Source: Diplolepis rosae (taxonomy: Eukaryota > Arthropoda > Insecta > Hymenoptera > Diplolepididae). From it: a stretch of DNA of 64,000 bases. Shown piece after piece: positions 52,461 through 64,000 of the stretch. Location of the stretch: assembly GCA_030998225.1 (NCBI GenBank), contig JAPYXD010000739.1:496001-560000 (forward strand), in the 5' to 3' direction. Positions within the stretch are counted from its first letter, which is position 1; every line of letters begins with the position of its first letter. The translations under genes and the position numbers were made by a program. The notes under the pieces are model-generated. The model had not been told where the DNA came from. It saw only the letters and a list, made by a program, of their open reading frames with translations, and did not search any database.

Positions 52461-54986
52461 GTCTAGGTTCATGCACCAGGTCGCAAAAGCAATAATCAAC
52501 TGGAACTTTTTTTAAATTCGAACACTTAGTCTTTCAACAGAAATTCTATTGCATTTTCAATGATCACTTTGTCTAGCATCATGCGCCAGGTCGCTAAAAT
52601 AATAATCTACTGGAACTTTTTTTGTATTCACATTTAAACGTTATAAAAACAATTTACAGTGGATTTTCAATGGCCCCGTTGTCTAGGATCAGGCACCAGG
52701 TCGCTAAAATAATAATCTTCTGGAACTTTTTTATATTCACATTTTAACTTTATAAAAACAATTTGCAATGCATTTTCAATGACCCCGTTGTCTAGGTTCA
52801 TGCACCAGGTCGTAAAAGCAATAATCAACTGGAACTTTTTTTAAATTCGAACACTTAGTCTTTCAACAGAAATTCTATTGCATTTTCAATGACCACTTTG
52901 TCTAGCATCATGCGCCAGGTCGCTAAAATAATAATCTACTGGAACTTTTTTTGTATTCACATTTAAACGTTATAAAAACAATTTACAGTGGGTTTTCAAT
53001 GACCCCGTTATCTAGGATCAAGCACCAGGTTGCTAAAACAATACTCCACAGGAAATTTTATAATATTCACCCTTAAACTTTATAAAAACAATTTACAATG
53101 CATTTGCAATGACCCCGTTGTCTAGGATCAAGCACCAGGTCGCTTGAACAATAATCTAATGGAAATTTTTTGAATTTCGAACACTCAGTCTTGCAACAGA
53201 AATTCTGTTACATTTTCAATGACACCGTTGTCTAGGATCATGCACCAGGTTGCTAAAACAATACTCCACAGGAAATTTTTCTATATTCATATGTAAATAG
53301 TTATAAATCCAATTTACAATGCATTTTCAATGACCCCGTTGTCCAGGATCATGCACCAGGTCGCTAAAATAATAATCTACTGGAACTTTTTTTATATTCA
53401 CATTTAAACGTTATAAAAACAATTTACAGTGGATTTTCAATGGCCCCGTTGTCTAGGATCAAGCACCAGGTTCCTAAATCATTACTCATGAGTTAAGTTT
53501 TTTTGACTCACCATTAAACGTTATAAAAACAATTTACAGTGGATTTTCAATGGCCCCGTTGCCTAGGATCAAGCACCAGGTTGCTAAAACAATACTCCAC
53601 AGGAACTTTTTTGTATTCACATTTAAACGTTATAAAAACAATTTACAGTGGATTTTCAATGGCCCCGTTGTCTAGGATCAAGCACCAGGTTGCTAAAACA
53701 ATACTCCACAGGAACTTTTTTATATTCACATTTAAACGTTATAAAAAAAATTTACAATGCATTTTCAATGACCCCGTTGTTTAGGATCAAGCACCAGGTT
53801 GCTAAAACAATACTCCACAGGAAATTTTTTTATATTCACATTTAAAAGTTATAAAAGCAATTTACAATGCATTTTCAATGGCCCCGTTGTCTAAGATCAA
53901 GCACCAGGTCGCTAAAATAATAATCTACTAGAACTTTTTTTATATTCACATTTAAACGTTATAAAAACAATTTACAGTGGATTTTCAATGGCCCCGTTGT
54001 ATAGGATCAAGCACCAGGTCGCTAAAATGATAATCTAATGGAACTTTTTTATATTCATATTTAAACGTTATAAATACAATTTACACTGGATTTTCAATGG
54101 CCCCGTTGTCTAGGATCAAGCACCAGGGTTCTAAAACAATACTCCAGAGGAAATTTTTTTATATTCACATTTAAACGTTATAAAAACAATTTACAGTGGA
54201 TTTTCAATGGCCCCGTTGTCTAGGATCAAGCACCAGGTTGCTAAAACAATACTCCACAGGAAATTTTTTTATATTCACATTTAAACGTTATAAAAAAAAT
54301 TTACAATGCATTTTCAATGACCCCGTTGTTTAGGATCAAGCACCAGGTCGCTTAAATAATAATCTAATGGAAATTTTTTGAATTTCGAACACTCAGTCTT
54401 GCAACAGAAATTCTGTTACATTTTCAATGACCCCCTTGTCTAGGATCATGCAACAGGACGCTAAAATAATAATCTACAGGAACGTTTTTTATATTCACAT
54501 TTAAACGCTCTACAAACACTTTACACTGCTTTTTCAATGCCCCCGTTGTTTAGGATCAAGCACCAGGTTGCTAAAACAATACTCCACAGGAACTTTTTTA
54601 TATTCACATTTAAAAGCTATAAAAACAAAATACCATGCATTTTCAATGACCCCGTTGTCTAGGATCATGCACCAGGACGCTAAAATAATAATCTAATGGA
54701 ACTTTTTTGAAATTCGAACAATTAGTCTTGCAAGAGAAATTCTATTGCATTTTAAATGACCCCGCTGTCTAGGATCATGCACCAGGTCGCTAAAATAATA
54801 ATCTACTGGAAATTTTTTTATATTCACATTTAAACGTTATAAAAACAATTTACAATGCATTTTCAATGACCCCGTTGTCTAGGATCATGCACCAGGACGC
54901 TAAAATAATAATCTAATGGAACTTTTTTTATATTTACATTTTAACTTTATAAAAACAATTTACAATGCATAGTCAATGGCCCCGTT
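52461..54986 (+). repeat. Right-domain higher-order repeat, unit 2 (2,526 bp)
   Basis: The same order of diagnostic copies as unit 1, with GTTCATG at 52461 and 52790, GCATTTGCAATG at 53100 and a diverged TTCATATGTAAATAG at about 53286. It contains the strongly diverged monomer at 53470-53520. Confidence 0.78.
53471..53520 (+). repeat. Strongly diverged monomer half with a 10-bp palindrome
   Basis: The usual variable block is replaced by TTCCTAAATCATTACTCATG followed by AGTTAAGTTTTTTTGACTCA. ACTCATGAGT (53484-53493) is a perfect palindrome. This form is seen once in the window, and the flanking halves are ordinary CAGTGGATTTTCAATGGCC copies. Confidence 0.7.
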
Positions 54987-56522
54987 GTCTAGGTTCATGC
55001 ACCAGGTCGCAAAAGCAATAATCAACTGGAACTTTTTTAAATTCGAACACTTAGTCTTTCAACAGAAATTCTATTGCATTTTCAATGATCACTTTGTCTA
55101 GCATCATGCGCCAGGTCGCTAAAATAATAATCTAATAGAACTTTTTTTATATTCACATTTAAACGTTATAAAAACAATTTACAGTGGATTTTCAATGGCC
55201 CCGTTGTCTAGGATCAAGCACCAGGTCGCTAAAATAATAATCTACTGGAACTTTTTTTATATTCACATTTAAACGTTATAAAAACAATTTGCAATGCATT
55301 TTCAATGACCCCGTTGTTTAGGATCAAGCACCAGGTTGCTAAAACAATACTCCACAGGAAATTTTTTTATATTCACATTTAAACGCTATAAAAACAATTT
55401 ACAATGCATTTTCAATGGCCCCGTTGTCTAAGATCAAGCACCAGGTCGCTAAAATAATAATCTACTGGAACTTTTTTTATATTCACATTTAAACGTTATA
55501 AAAACAATTTACAGTGGATTTTCAATGGCCCCGTTGTCTAGGATCAAGCACCAGGTCGCTAAAATAATAATCTACTGGAACTTTTTTTATATTCATATTT
55601 AAACGTTATAAAAACAATTTACAGTGGATTTTCAATGGCCCCGTTGTCTAGGATCAAGCACCAGGTTGCTAAAACAATACTCCACAGGAACTTTTTTGTA
55701 TTCACATTTAAACGTTATAAAAACAATTTACAGTGGATTTTCAATGGCCCCGTTGTCTAGGATCAAGCACCAGGTTGCTAAAACAATACTCCACAGGAAC
55801 TTTTTTGTATTCACATTTAAACGTTATAAAAAAAATTTACAATGCATTTTCAATGACCCCGTTGTTTAGGATCAAGCACCAGGTTGCTTAAACAATAATC
55901 TAAAGGAAATTTTTTGAATTTCGAACACTCAGTCTTGCAACAGAAATTCTGTTACATTTTCAATGACCCCCTTGTCTAGGATCATGCAACAGGACGCTAA
56001 AATAATAATCTACTGGAACTTTTTTTATATTCACATTTAAACGCTATAAAAACAATTTACAATGCATTTTCAATGACCCCGTTGTTTAGGATCAAGCACC
56101 AGGTTGCTAAAACAATAGTCCACAGGAACTTTTTTATATTCACATTTAAAAGTTATAAAAAAAATTTACAATGCATTTTCAATGACCCCGTTGTCTAGGA
56201 TCATGCACCAGGTCGCTAAAATAATAATCTACTGGAACTTTTTTGAAATTCGAACAATTAGTCTTGCAACAGAAATTCTATTGCATTTTAAATGACCCCG
56301 CTGTCTAGGATCATGCACCAGGTCGCTAAAATAATAATCTACTGGAAATTTTTTTATATTCACATTTAAACGTTATAAAAACAATGTATAATGCATTTTC
56401 AATGACCCCGTTGTCTAGGATCATGCACCAGGACGCTAAAATAATAATCTAATGGAACTTTTTTTATATTCACATTTTAACTTTATAAAAACAATTTGCA
56501 ATGCATTTTCAATGACCCCGTT
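54987..56522 (+). repeat. Right-domain higher-order repeat, truncated unit (1,536 bp)
   Basis: Starts with GTTCATG and GCATCATGCGCC at 54987 but then skips directly to B, A and CAGTGGATTT copies; the second GTTCATG, the CAGTGGGTTT copy and the GCATTTGCAATG copy are missing. It looks like an internally deleted unit of about 14 monomers. Confidence 0.7.
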
Positions 56523-59053
56523 GTCTAGGTTCATGCACCAGGTCGCAAAAGCAATAATCAACTGGAACTTTTTTTAAATTCGAACACTTAGTCTTTCAAC
56601 AGAAATTCTATTGCATTTTCAATGATCACTTTGTCTAGCATCATGCGCCAGGTCGCTAAAATAATAATCTACTGGAACTTTTTTTGTATTCACATTTAAA
56701 CGTTATAAAAACAATTTACAGTGGATTTTCAATGGCCCCGTTGTCTAGGATCAGGCACCAGGTCGCTAAAATAATAATCTTCTGGAACTTTTTTATATTC
56801 ACATTTTAACTTTATAAAAACAATTTGCAATGCATTTTCAATGACCCCGTTGTCTAGGTTCATGCACCAGGTCGCTAAAAGCAATAATCAACTGGAACTT
56901 TTTTTTAAATTCGAACACTTAGTCTTTCAACAGAAATTCTATTGCATTTTCAATGACCACTTTGTCTAGCATCATGCGCCAGGTCGCTAAAATAATAATC
57001 TACTGGAACTTTTTTTGTATTCACATTTAAACGTTATAAAAACAATTTACAGTGGGTTTTCAATGACCCCGTTATCTAGGATCAAGCACCAGGTTGCTAA
57101 AACAATACTCCACAGGAAATTTTATAATATTCACCCTTAAACGTTATAAAAACAATTTACAATGCATTTGCAATGACCCCGTTGTCTAGGATCAAGCACC
57201 AGGTCGCTTAAATAATAATCTAATGGAAATTTTTTGAATTTCGAACACTCAGTCTTGCAACAGAAATTCTGTTACATTTTCAATGACCCCCTTGTCTAGG
57301 ATCATGCACCAGGTTGCTAAAACAATACTCCACAGGAAATTTTTCTATATTCATATGTAAAAGTTATAAAAACAATTTACAATGTATTTTCAATGACCCC
57401 GTCGTCCAGGATCATGCACCAGGTCGCTAAAATAATAATCTAATGGAACTTTTTTTATATTCACATTTAAACGTTATAAAAACAATTTACAGTGGATTTT
57501 CAATGGCCCCGTTGTCTAGGATCAAGCACCAGGTTGCTAAAACAATACTCCACACGAACTTTTTTATATTCACATTTAAACGTGATAAAAACAATTTACA
57601 GTGGATTTTCAGTGGCCCCGTTGTCTAGGATCATGCACCAGGATGCTAAAACAATACTCCACAGGAAATTTTTTTTGATTCACATTTAAACGTTATAAAA
57701 ACAATTTACAGTGGATTTTCAATGGCCCCGTTGTCTAGGATCAAGCACCAGGTTGCTAACACAATACTCCACAGGAAATTTTTTTATATTCACATTTAAA
57801 CGTTATAAAAACAATTTACAATGCATTTTCAATGACCCCGTTGTTTAGGATCAAGCACCAGGTTGCTAAAACAATACTCCACAGGAAATTTTTTTATATT
57901 CACATTTAAACGTTATAAAAGCAATTTACAATGCATTTTCAATGGCCCCGTTGTCTAAGATCAAGCACCAGGTCGCTAAAATAATAATCTACTGGAAATT
58001 TTTTATATTCACATTTAAACGTTATAAAAACAATTTACAGTGGATTTTCAATGACCCCGGTGTCCAGGATCATGCACCAGGTCGCTAAAATAATAATCTA
58101 CTGGAACTTTTTTTATATTCATATTTAAACGTTATAAAAACAATTTACAGTGGATTTTCAATGGCCCCGTTGTCTAGGATCAAGCACCAGGTTGCTAAAA
58201 CAATACTCCACAGGAACTTTTTTTTGATTCACATTTAAACGTTATAAAAACAATTTACAGTGGATTTTCAATGGCCCCGTTGTCTAGGATCATGCACCAG
58301 ATTGCTAGAACAATACTTCATAGTAAATTTTTTTTTATATTTATACAGTATTAGTAATGAAAACAACTTACAGTGCATTTTCAATGACCCCGTTGTGTAG
58401 GATAAAGCACCACGTCGCTTAAATAATAATCTAATGGAAATTTTTTGAATTTCGAACACTCAGTCTTGCAACAGAAATTCTGTTACATTTTCAATGACCC
58501 CCTTGTCTAGGATCATGCAACAGGACGCTAAAATAATAATCTAATGGAACTTTTTTTATATTCACATTTAAACTCTATAAAAACAATTTACAATGCATTT
58601 TCAATGACCCCGTTGTCTAGGATCAAGCACCAGGTTGCTAAAACAATAGTCCACAGGAACTTTTTTATATTCACATTTAAAAGCTATAAAAACAATTTAC
58701 AATGCATTTTCAATGACCCCGTTGTCTAGGATCATGCACCAGGACGCTAAAATAATAATCTAATGGAACTTTTTTGAAATTCGAACAATTAGTCTTGCAA
58801 CAGAAATTCTATTGCATTTTCAATGACCCCGTCGTCTAGGATCATGCACCAGGTCGCTAAAATAATAATCTACTGGAATTTTTTTTATATTCACATTTAA
58901 ACGTTATAAAAACAATTTACAATGTATTTTCAATGACCCCGTTGTCTAGGATCATGCACCAGGACGCTAAAATAATAATCTACTGGAACTTTTTTTATAT
59001 TCACATTTAAACGTTATAAAAACAATTTTCAATGCATTTTCAATGACCCCGTT
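56523..59053 (+). repeat. Right-domain higher-order repeat, unit 3 (2,531 bp)
   Basis: The full marker order is present: GTTCATG at 56523 and 56852, GCATTTGCAATG at 57164 and TTCATATGTAAA near 57350. The second GTTCATG copy reads CGCTAAAAGC rather than CGCAAAAGC. A strongly diverged copy lies at 58300-58380. Confidence 0.78.
58300..58420 (+). repeat. Strongly diverged monomer, first of a pair
   Basis: After ACTTCATAGTAAA and a long T-tract the usual CACATTTAAACGTTATAAAA is replaced by TTATACAGTATTAGTAATGA and AAACAACTTACAGTGC. The following copy has GTTGTGTAGGATAAAGCACC. A matching copy lies at 61060-61160, about 2.75 kb on. Confidence 0.75.
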
Positions 59054-61805
59054 GTCTAGGTTCATGCACCAGGTCGCAAAAGCAATAATCAACTGGAACT
59101 TTTTTTAAATTCGAACACTTAGTCTTTCAACAGAAATTCTATTGCATTTTCAATGATCACTTTGTCTAGCATCATGCGCCAGGTCGCTAAAATAATAATC
59201 TACTGGAACTTTTTTTGTATTCACATTTAAACGTTATAAAAACAATTTACAGTGGATTTTCAATGGCCCCGTTGTCTAGGATCCGGCTCCAGGTCGCTAA
59301 AATAATAATCTTCTGGAACTTTTTTTATATTCACATTTTAACTTTATAAAAACTATTTTCAATGCATTTTCAATGACCCCGTTGTCTAGGTTCATGCACC
59401 AGGTCGCAAAAGCAATAATCAACTGGAACTTTTTTTAAATTCGAACACTTAGTCTTTCAACAGAAATTCTATTGCATTTTCAATGACCACTTTGTCTAGC
59501 ATCATGCGCCAGGTCGCTAAAATAATAATCTACTGGAACTTTTTTTGTATTCACATTTAAACGTTATAAAAACAATTTACAGTGGGTTTTCAATGACCCC
59601 GTTATCTAGGATCAAGCACCAGGTTGCTAAAACAATACTCCACAGGAAATTTTATAATATTCACCCTTAAACGTTATAAAAACAATTTACAATGCATTTG
59701 CAATGACCCCGTTGTCTAGGATCAAGCACCAGGTCGCTTGAACAATAATCTAATGGAAATTTTTTGAATTTCGAACACTCAGTCTTGCAACAGAAATTCT
59801 GTTACATTTTCAATGACCCCCTTGTCTAGGATCATGCACCAGGTTGCTACAACAATACTCCACAGGAAATTTTTCTATATTCATATGTAAATCGTTATAA
59901 AACCAATTTACAATGCATTTTCAATGACCCCGTTGTCTAGGATCATGCACCAGGTCGCTAAAATAATAATCTAATGGAACTTTTTTTATATTCACATTTA
60001 AACGTTATAAAAACAATTTACAGTGGATTTTCAATGGCCCCGTTGTCTAGGATCAAGCACCAGGATGCTAAAACAATACTCCACAGGAAATTTTTTTTGA
60101 TTCACATTTAAACGTTATAAAAACAATTTACAGTGGATTTTCAATGGCCCCGTTGTCCAGGATCATGCACCAGGTCGCTAAAATAATAATCTAATAGAAC
60201 TTTTTTATATTCACATTTAAACGTTATAAAAACAATTTACAGTGGATTTTCAATGGCCCCGTTGTCTAGGATCAAGCACCAGGTTGCTAAAACAATACTC
60301 CACAGGAAATTTTTTTTGATTCACATTTAAACGTTATAAAAACAATTTACAGTGGATTTTCAATGGCCCCGTTGTCTAGGATCATGCACCAGAATGCTAG
60401 AACAATACTACACAGTACATTTTTTTTGATTCACATTTAAACGTTATAAAAACAATTTACAGTGGATTTTCAATGGCCCCGTTGTCTAGGATCAAGCACC
60501 AGGTTGCTAAAACAATACTCCACAGGAAATTTTTTTATATTCACATTTAAACTTTATAAAAACAATTTACAATGCATTTTCAATGACCCCGTTGTCTAGG
60601 ATCAAGCACCATGTTGCTAAAACAATACTCCAAAGGAAATTTTTTTATATTCACATTTAAACGCTATAAAAACAATTTACAATGCATTTTCAATGGCCCC
60701 GTTGTCTAGGATCATGCACCAGGTTGCTAAAATAATAATCTACTGGAACTTTTTTTATATTCACATTTAAACGTTATAAAAACAATTTACAGTGGATTTT
60801 CAATGGCCCCGTTGTCCAGGATCATGCACCAGGTCGCTAAAATGATAATCTAATGGAACTTTTTTTATATTCATATTTAAACGTTATAAAAACAATTTAC
60901 AGTGGATTTTCAATGGCCCCGTTGTCTAGGATCATGCACCAGGATGCTAAAACAATACTCCACATGAAATTTTTTTATATTCACATTTAAAAGTTATAAA
61001 AACAATTTACAGTGGATTTTCCATGGCCCCGTTGTCTAGGATCATGCACCAGATTGCTAGAACAATACTTCACAGTAAATTTTTTTTTATATTTTTACAT
61101 TAATAGTAATGAAAACCACTTACAGTGCATTTTCAATGACCCCGTTGTGTAGGATCATGGACCAGGTCGCTAAAATAATAATCTAATGGAAATTTTTTGA
61201 ATTTCGAACACTCAGTCTTGCAACAGAAATTCTGTTACATTTTCAATGACCCCCTTGTCTAGGATCATGCAACAGGACGCTAAAATAATAATCTACTGGA
61301 ACTTTTTTTATATTCACATTTAAACGCTATAAAAACAATTTACAGTGGATTTTCAATGACCCCGTTGTTTAGGATCAAGCACCAGGTTGCTAAAACAATA
61401 CTCCACAGGAACTTTTTTATATTCACATTTAAACGTTATAAAAAAAATTTAAAATACATTTTAAATTACCCCGTTGTCTAGGATCATGCACCAGGACGCT
61501 AAAATAATAATCTAATGGAACTTTTTTGAAATTCGAACAATTAGTCTTGCAACAGAAATTCTATTGCATTTTAAATGACCCCGCTGTCTAGGATCATGCA
61601 CCAGGTCGCTAAAATAATAATCTACTGTAAATTTTTTTATATTCACATTTAAACGTTATAAAAACAATTTACAATGTATTTTCAATGACCCCGTTGTCTA
61701 GGATCATGCACCAGGACGCTAAAATAATAATCTAATGGAACTTTTTTTATATTCACATTTTAACTTTATAAAAACAATTTGCAATGCATTTTCAATGACC
61801 CCGTT
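59054..61805 (+). repeat. Right-domain higher-order repeat, unit 4 (2,752 bp)
   Basis: Full marker order: GTTCATG at 59054 and 59384, GCATTTGCAATG at 59694 and TTCATATGTAAATCG near 59880. GGATCAGGCACC is changed to GGATCCGGCTCC at about 59279. A diverged copy at 61060-61130 is the equivalent of the one at 58300-58380. Confidence 0.78.
61060..61160 (+). repeat. Strongly diverged monomer, second of a pair
   Basis: Carries TTTTTACATTAATAGTAATG and AAAACCACTTACAGTGC, followed by GTTGTGTAGGATCATGGACC. It shares AGTAATGAAAAC and GTTGTGTAGG with the copy near 58330, so both descend from one diverged monomer duplicated with the higher-order unit. Confidence 0.75.
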
Positions 61806-64000
61806 GTCTAGGATCCTGCACCAGGTCGCAAAAGTAATAATCAACTGGAACTTTTTTTAAATTCGAACACTTAGTCTTTCAACAGAAATTCTATTGCATT
61901 TTCAATGACCACTTTGTCTAGCATCATGCGCCAGGTCGCTAAAATAATAATCTACTGGAACTTTTTTTGTATTCACATTTAAACGTTATAAAAACAATTT
62001 ACAGTGGATTTTCAATGACCCCGTTATCTAGGATCAAGCACCAGGTTGCTAAAACAATACTCCACAGGAAATTTTATAATATTCACCCTTAAACGTTATA
62101 AAAACAATTTACAATGCATTTGCAATGACCCCGTTGTCTAGGATCAAGCACCAGGTCGCTTGAACAATAATCTAATGGAAATTTTTTGAATTTCGAACAC
62201 TCAGTCTTGCAACAGAAATTCTGTTACATTTTCAATGACCCCCTTGTCTAGGATCATGCACCAGGTTGCTAAAACAATAGTCCACAGGAAATTTTTCTAT
62301 ATTCATATGTAAAAGTTATAAAAACAATTTACAATGTATTTTCAATGACCCCGTCGTCCAGGATCATGCACCAGGTCGCTAAAATGATAATCTAATGGAA
62401 CTTTTTTTATATTCACATTTAAACGTTATAAAAACAATTTACAGTGGATTTTCAATGGCCCCGTTGTCTAGGATCATGCACCAGGATGCTAAAACAATAC
62501 TCCACAGGAAATTTTTTTTGATTCACATTTAAACGTTATAAAAACAATTTGCAGTGGATTTTCAATGGCCCCGTTGTCCAGGATCATGCACCAGGATGCT
62601 AAAACAATACTCCACAGGAAATTTTTTTTGATTCACATTTAAACGTTATAAAAACAATTTACAGTGGATTTTCAATGGCCCCGTTGTCTAGGATCATGCA
62701 CCAGGATGCTAAAACAATACTCCACAGGAAATTTTTTTTGATTCACATTTAAACGTTATAAAAACAATTTACAGTGGATTTTCAATGGCCCCGTTGTCTA
62801 CGATCAAGCACCAGGTTGCTAACACAATACTCCACAGGAAATTTTTTTATATTCACATTTAAACGTTATAAAAACAATTTACAATGCATTTTCAATGACC
62901 CCGTTGTTTAGGATCAAGCACCAGGTTGCTAAAACAATACTCCACAGGAAATTTTTTTATATTCACATTTAAACGTTATAAAAGCAATTTACAATGCATT
63001 TTCAATGGCCCCGTTGTCTAAGATCAAGCACCAGGTCGCTAAAATAATAATCAACAGGAACTTTTTTTATATTCACATTTAAACGTTATAAAAACAATTT
63101 ACAGTGGATTTTCAATGGCCCCGTTGTCTAGGATCATGCACCAGGTCGCTAAAATAATAATCTACTGGAACTTTTTTTATATTCACATTTAAACGTTATA
63201 AAAACAATTTACAGTGGATTTTCAATGGCCCCGTTGTCTAGGATCAAGCACCAGGTTGCTAAAACAATACTCCACAGGAACTTTTTTGTATTCACATTTA
63301 AACGTTATAAAAACAATTTACAGTGGATTTTCAATGGCCCCGTTGTCTAGGATCATGCACCAGGTTGCTAAAACAATACTCCACAGTAAACTTTTTTATT
63401 TTCACATTTAAACGTTATAAAAAAAATTTACAATGCATTTTCAATGACCCCGTTGTTTAGGATCAAGCACCAGGTCGCTTAAATAATAATCTAATGGAAA
63501 TTTTTTGAATTTCGAACACTCAGTCTTGCAACAGAAATTCTGTTACATTTTCAATGACCCCCTTGTCTAGGATCATGCATCAGGACGCTAAAATAATAAT
63601 CTACTGGATCTTTTTTTATATTCACATTTAAACGTTATAAAAACAATTTACAGTGCATTTTCAATGGCCCCGTTGTCTAGGATCATGCACCAGGATGCTA
63701 AAATAATAATCCACAGGAAATTTTTTTATATTCACATTTAAACGTTATAAAAACAATTTACAGTGGATTTTCAATGGCCCCGTTGTCTATGATCATGCAC
63801 CAGGTCGCTAAAACTATAATCTAATGGAACTTTTTTTATATTCACATTTAAACGTTATAAAAACAATTTACAGTGGATTTTCAATGGCCCCGTTGTATAG
63901 GATCAAGCACCAGGTTGCTAAAACAATACTCCACAGGAAATTTTTTTTGATTCACATTTAAACGTTATAAAAACAATTTACAGTGGATTTTCAATGGCCC
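61806..64000 (+). repeat. Right-domain higher-order repeat, unit 5 (cut by the window)
   Basis: Begins with GTCTAGGATCCTGCACCAGG and CGCAAAAGTAATAATCAAC, a changed form of the unit-start monomer, then GCATCATGCGCC. It lacks the second GTTCATG pair. GCATTTGCAATG is at 62116 and TTCATATGTAAAAG near 62302. The unit runs past the right edge. Confidence 0.72.

Larger units (their letters stand above)
972..64000 (+). repeat. Tandem satellite array, 110-bp monomer, about 570 copies
   Basis: Every part of this interval is built from the same 110-bp unit, always in the same orientation. A type copy is 4141-4250. Written from CAATGCATTT, the unit holds TCAATGRCCCCGTTGTCTAG, then GATCAWGCACCAGG, then a variable block (TTGCTAAAACAATACTCCAC or TCGCTAAAATAATAATCTAM), a T-tract, TATATTCACATTTAAACG and TTATAAAAACAATTTA. 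The type copy has 35 G+C in 110, about 32 percent. No transposon, gene, inversion or gap was seen inside. The array is cut by the right edge. Function is not shown by the sequence; long homogeneous arrays with higher-order structure are typical of centromeric or heterochromatic satellites. Confidence 0.97.
43491..64000 (+). repeat. Right satellite domain, less regular in length
   Basis: The register is lost at about 43505-43550, where a C-type copy gains four bases in three places; another copy near 43850 gains two more. From here units of 108-112 bp are frequent, often from shortened T-tracts (GGAACTTTTTTGTATTCAC, 109 bp). The CAGTGGATTTTCAATGGCC form, rare to the left, becomes common. New families appear: GTTCATGCACCAGG with CGCAAAAGC, GCATCATGCGCCAGG, and copies with TTTTTTTTGATTCAC. 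The rare combination GTCTGGGATC plus CCAAAGGAAA and AAACTTT near 45201 matches one near 28145, so the domain exchanged sequence with the core. Confidence 0.85.

Noticed and set aside
58268..58459. 63-codon open frame on the minus strand
   Set aside because: It is the complement of satellite copies, open only because of the diverged monomer near 58330. There is no coding signature.
47381..63411. Family of 61-81-codon open frames starting MDFQWPRCLGSS (47381, 48260, 51560, 53539, 53648, 55624, 57492, 63214 and relatives)
   Set aside because: They are the satellite monomer itself translated from the ATGG or GTGG of CAGTGGATTTTCAATGG through nearly two units. They appear where a 109-bp unit or a base change removes a stop, overlap each other in shifted frames, and have no start context or domain.
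972..64000. CRISPR array
   Set aside because: The repeats are contiguous 110-bp units whose whole length is conserved. There are no unique spacers and no cas genes, and the context is eukaryotic.

Overview
The window is almost entirely one tandem satellite array. Bases 1 to about 970 are single-copy AT-rich DNA. From about 972 to the right edge (64000) there is head-to-tail repetition of a 110-bp monomer, about 570 copies, all in one orientation, and the array runs off the right edge. I see no bacterial or phage gene, rRNA, tRNA or CRISPR array. A megasatellite with higher-order structure, an intron-like acceptor site and a P-element/THAP9-type transposase exon point to an animal genome. AT-richness and the transposase family make an insect or other arthropod most likely, but the species cannot be read from this sequence.

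Left flank (1-971): on the minus strand, bases 300 to 1 read as exactly 100 open codons resembling the C-terminal catalytic region of P-superfamily (THAP9-like) transposases. A good 3' splice acceptor with a pyrimidine tract lies immediately upstream (301-321). Upstream exons would have to lie toward the array, and only about 670 bp of poorly coding DNA separates the acceptor from the first satellite monomer. The copy is therefore 5'-truncated or interrupted by the array, or it has an extremely long intron. Around 936-980 short CGTTGTC repeats and small hairpins mark the flank/satellite boundary.

Array: a degraded edge (972-1740) with several 109-bp units; a core (1741 to about 43490) in which the 110-bp phase is kept for 379 units with one visible -1/+1 pair; and a right domain (about 43490-64000) with more indels, other monomer families and an irregular higher-order repeat (HOR) of 22-25 monomers. 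In the core, monomer families form alternating domains. One set is rich in type C, which carries a replaced 50-bp half with a 15-bp palindrome; the other is rich in type E, a related half with a 17-bp palindrome. Shared private variants show nested duplications: dimers, 6-7-mers, a 19-monomer (2,090 bp) tandem duplication, dispersed 1-4 kb copies, and a duplication of about 7 kb displaced by about 20-21 kb that differs by whole-monomer gains and losses.

Nothing in the array looks protein-coding. The 61-81-codon open frames at about 47-63 kb are translations of the satellite itself. The plausible role is a centromeric, pericentromeric or other heterochromatic satellite, which is an inference. 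The notable points are the strict 110-bp register, the half-monomer replacement that swaps a TATA-like motif for a palindrome, the multi-scale HOR architecture, and the absence of transposon insertions over 63 kb.
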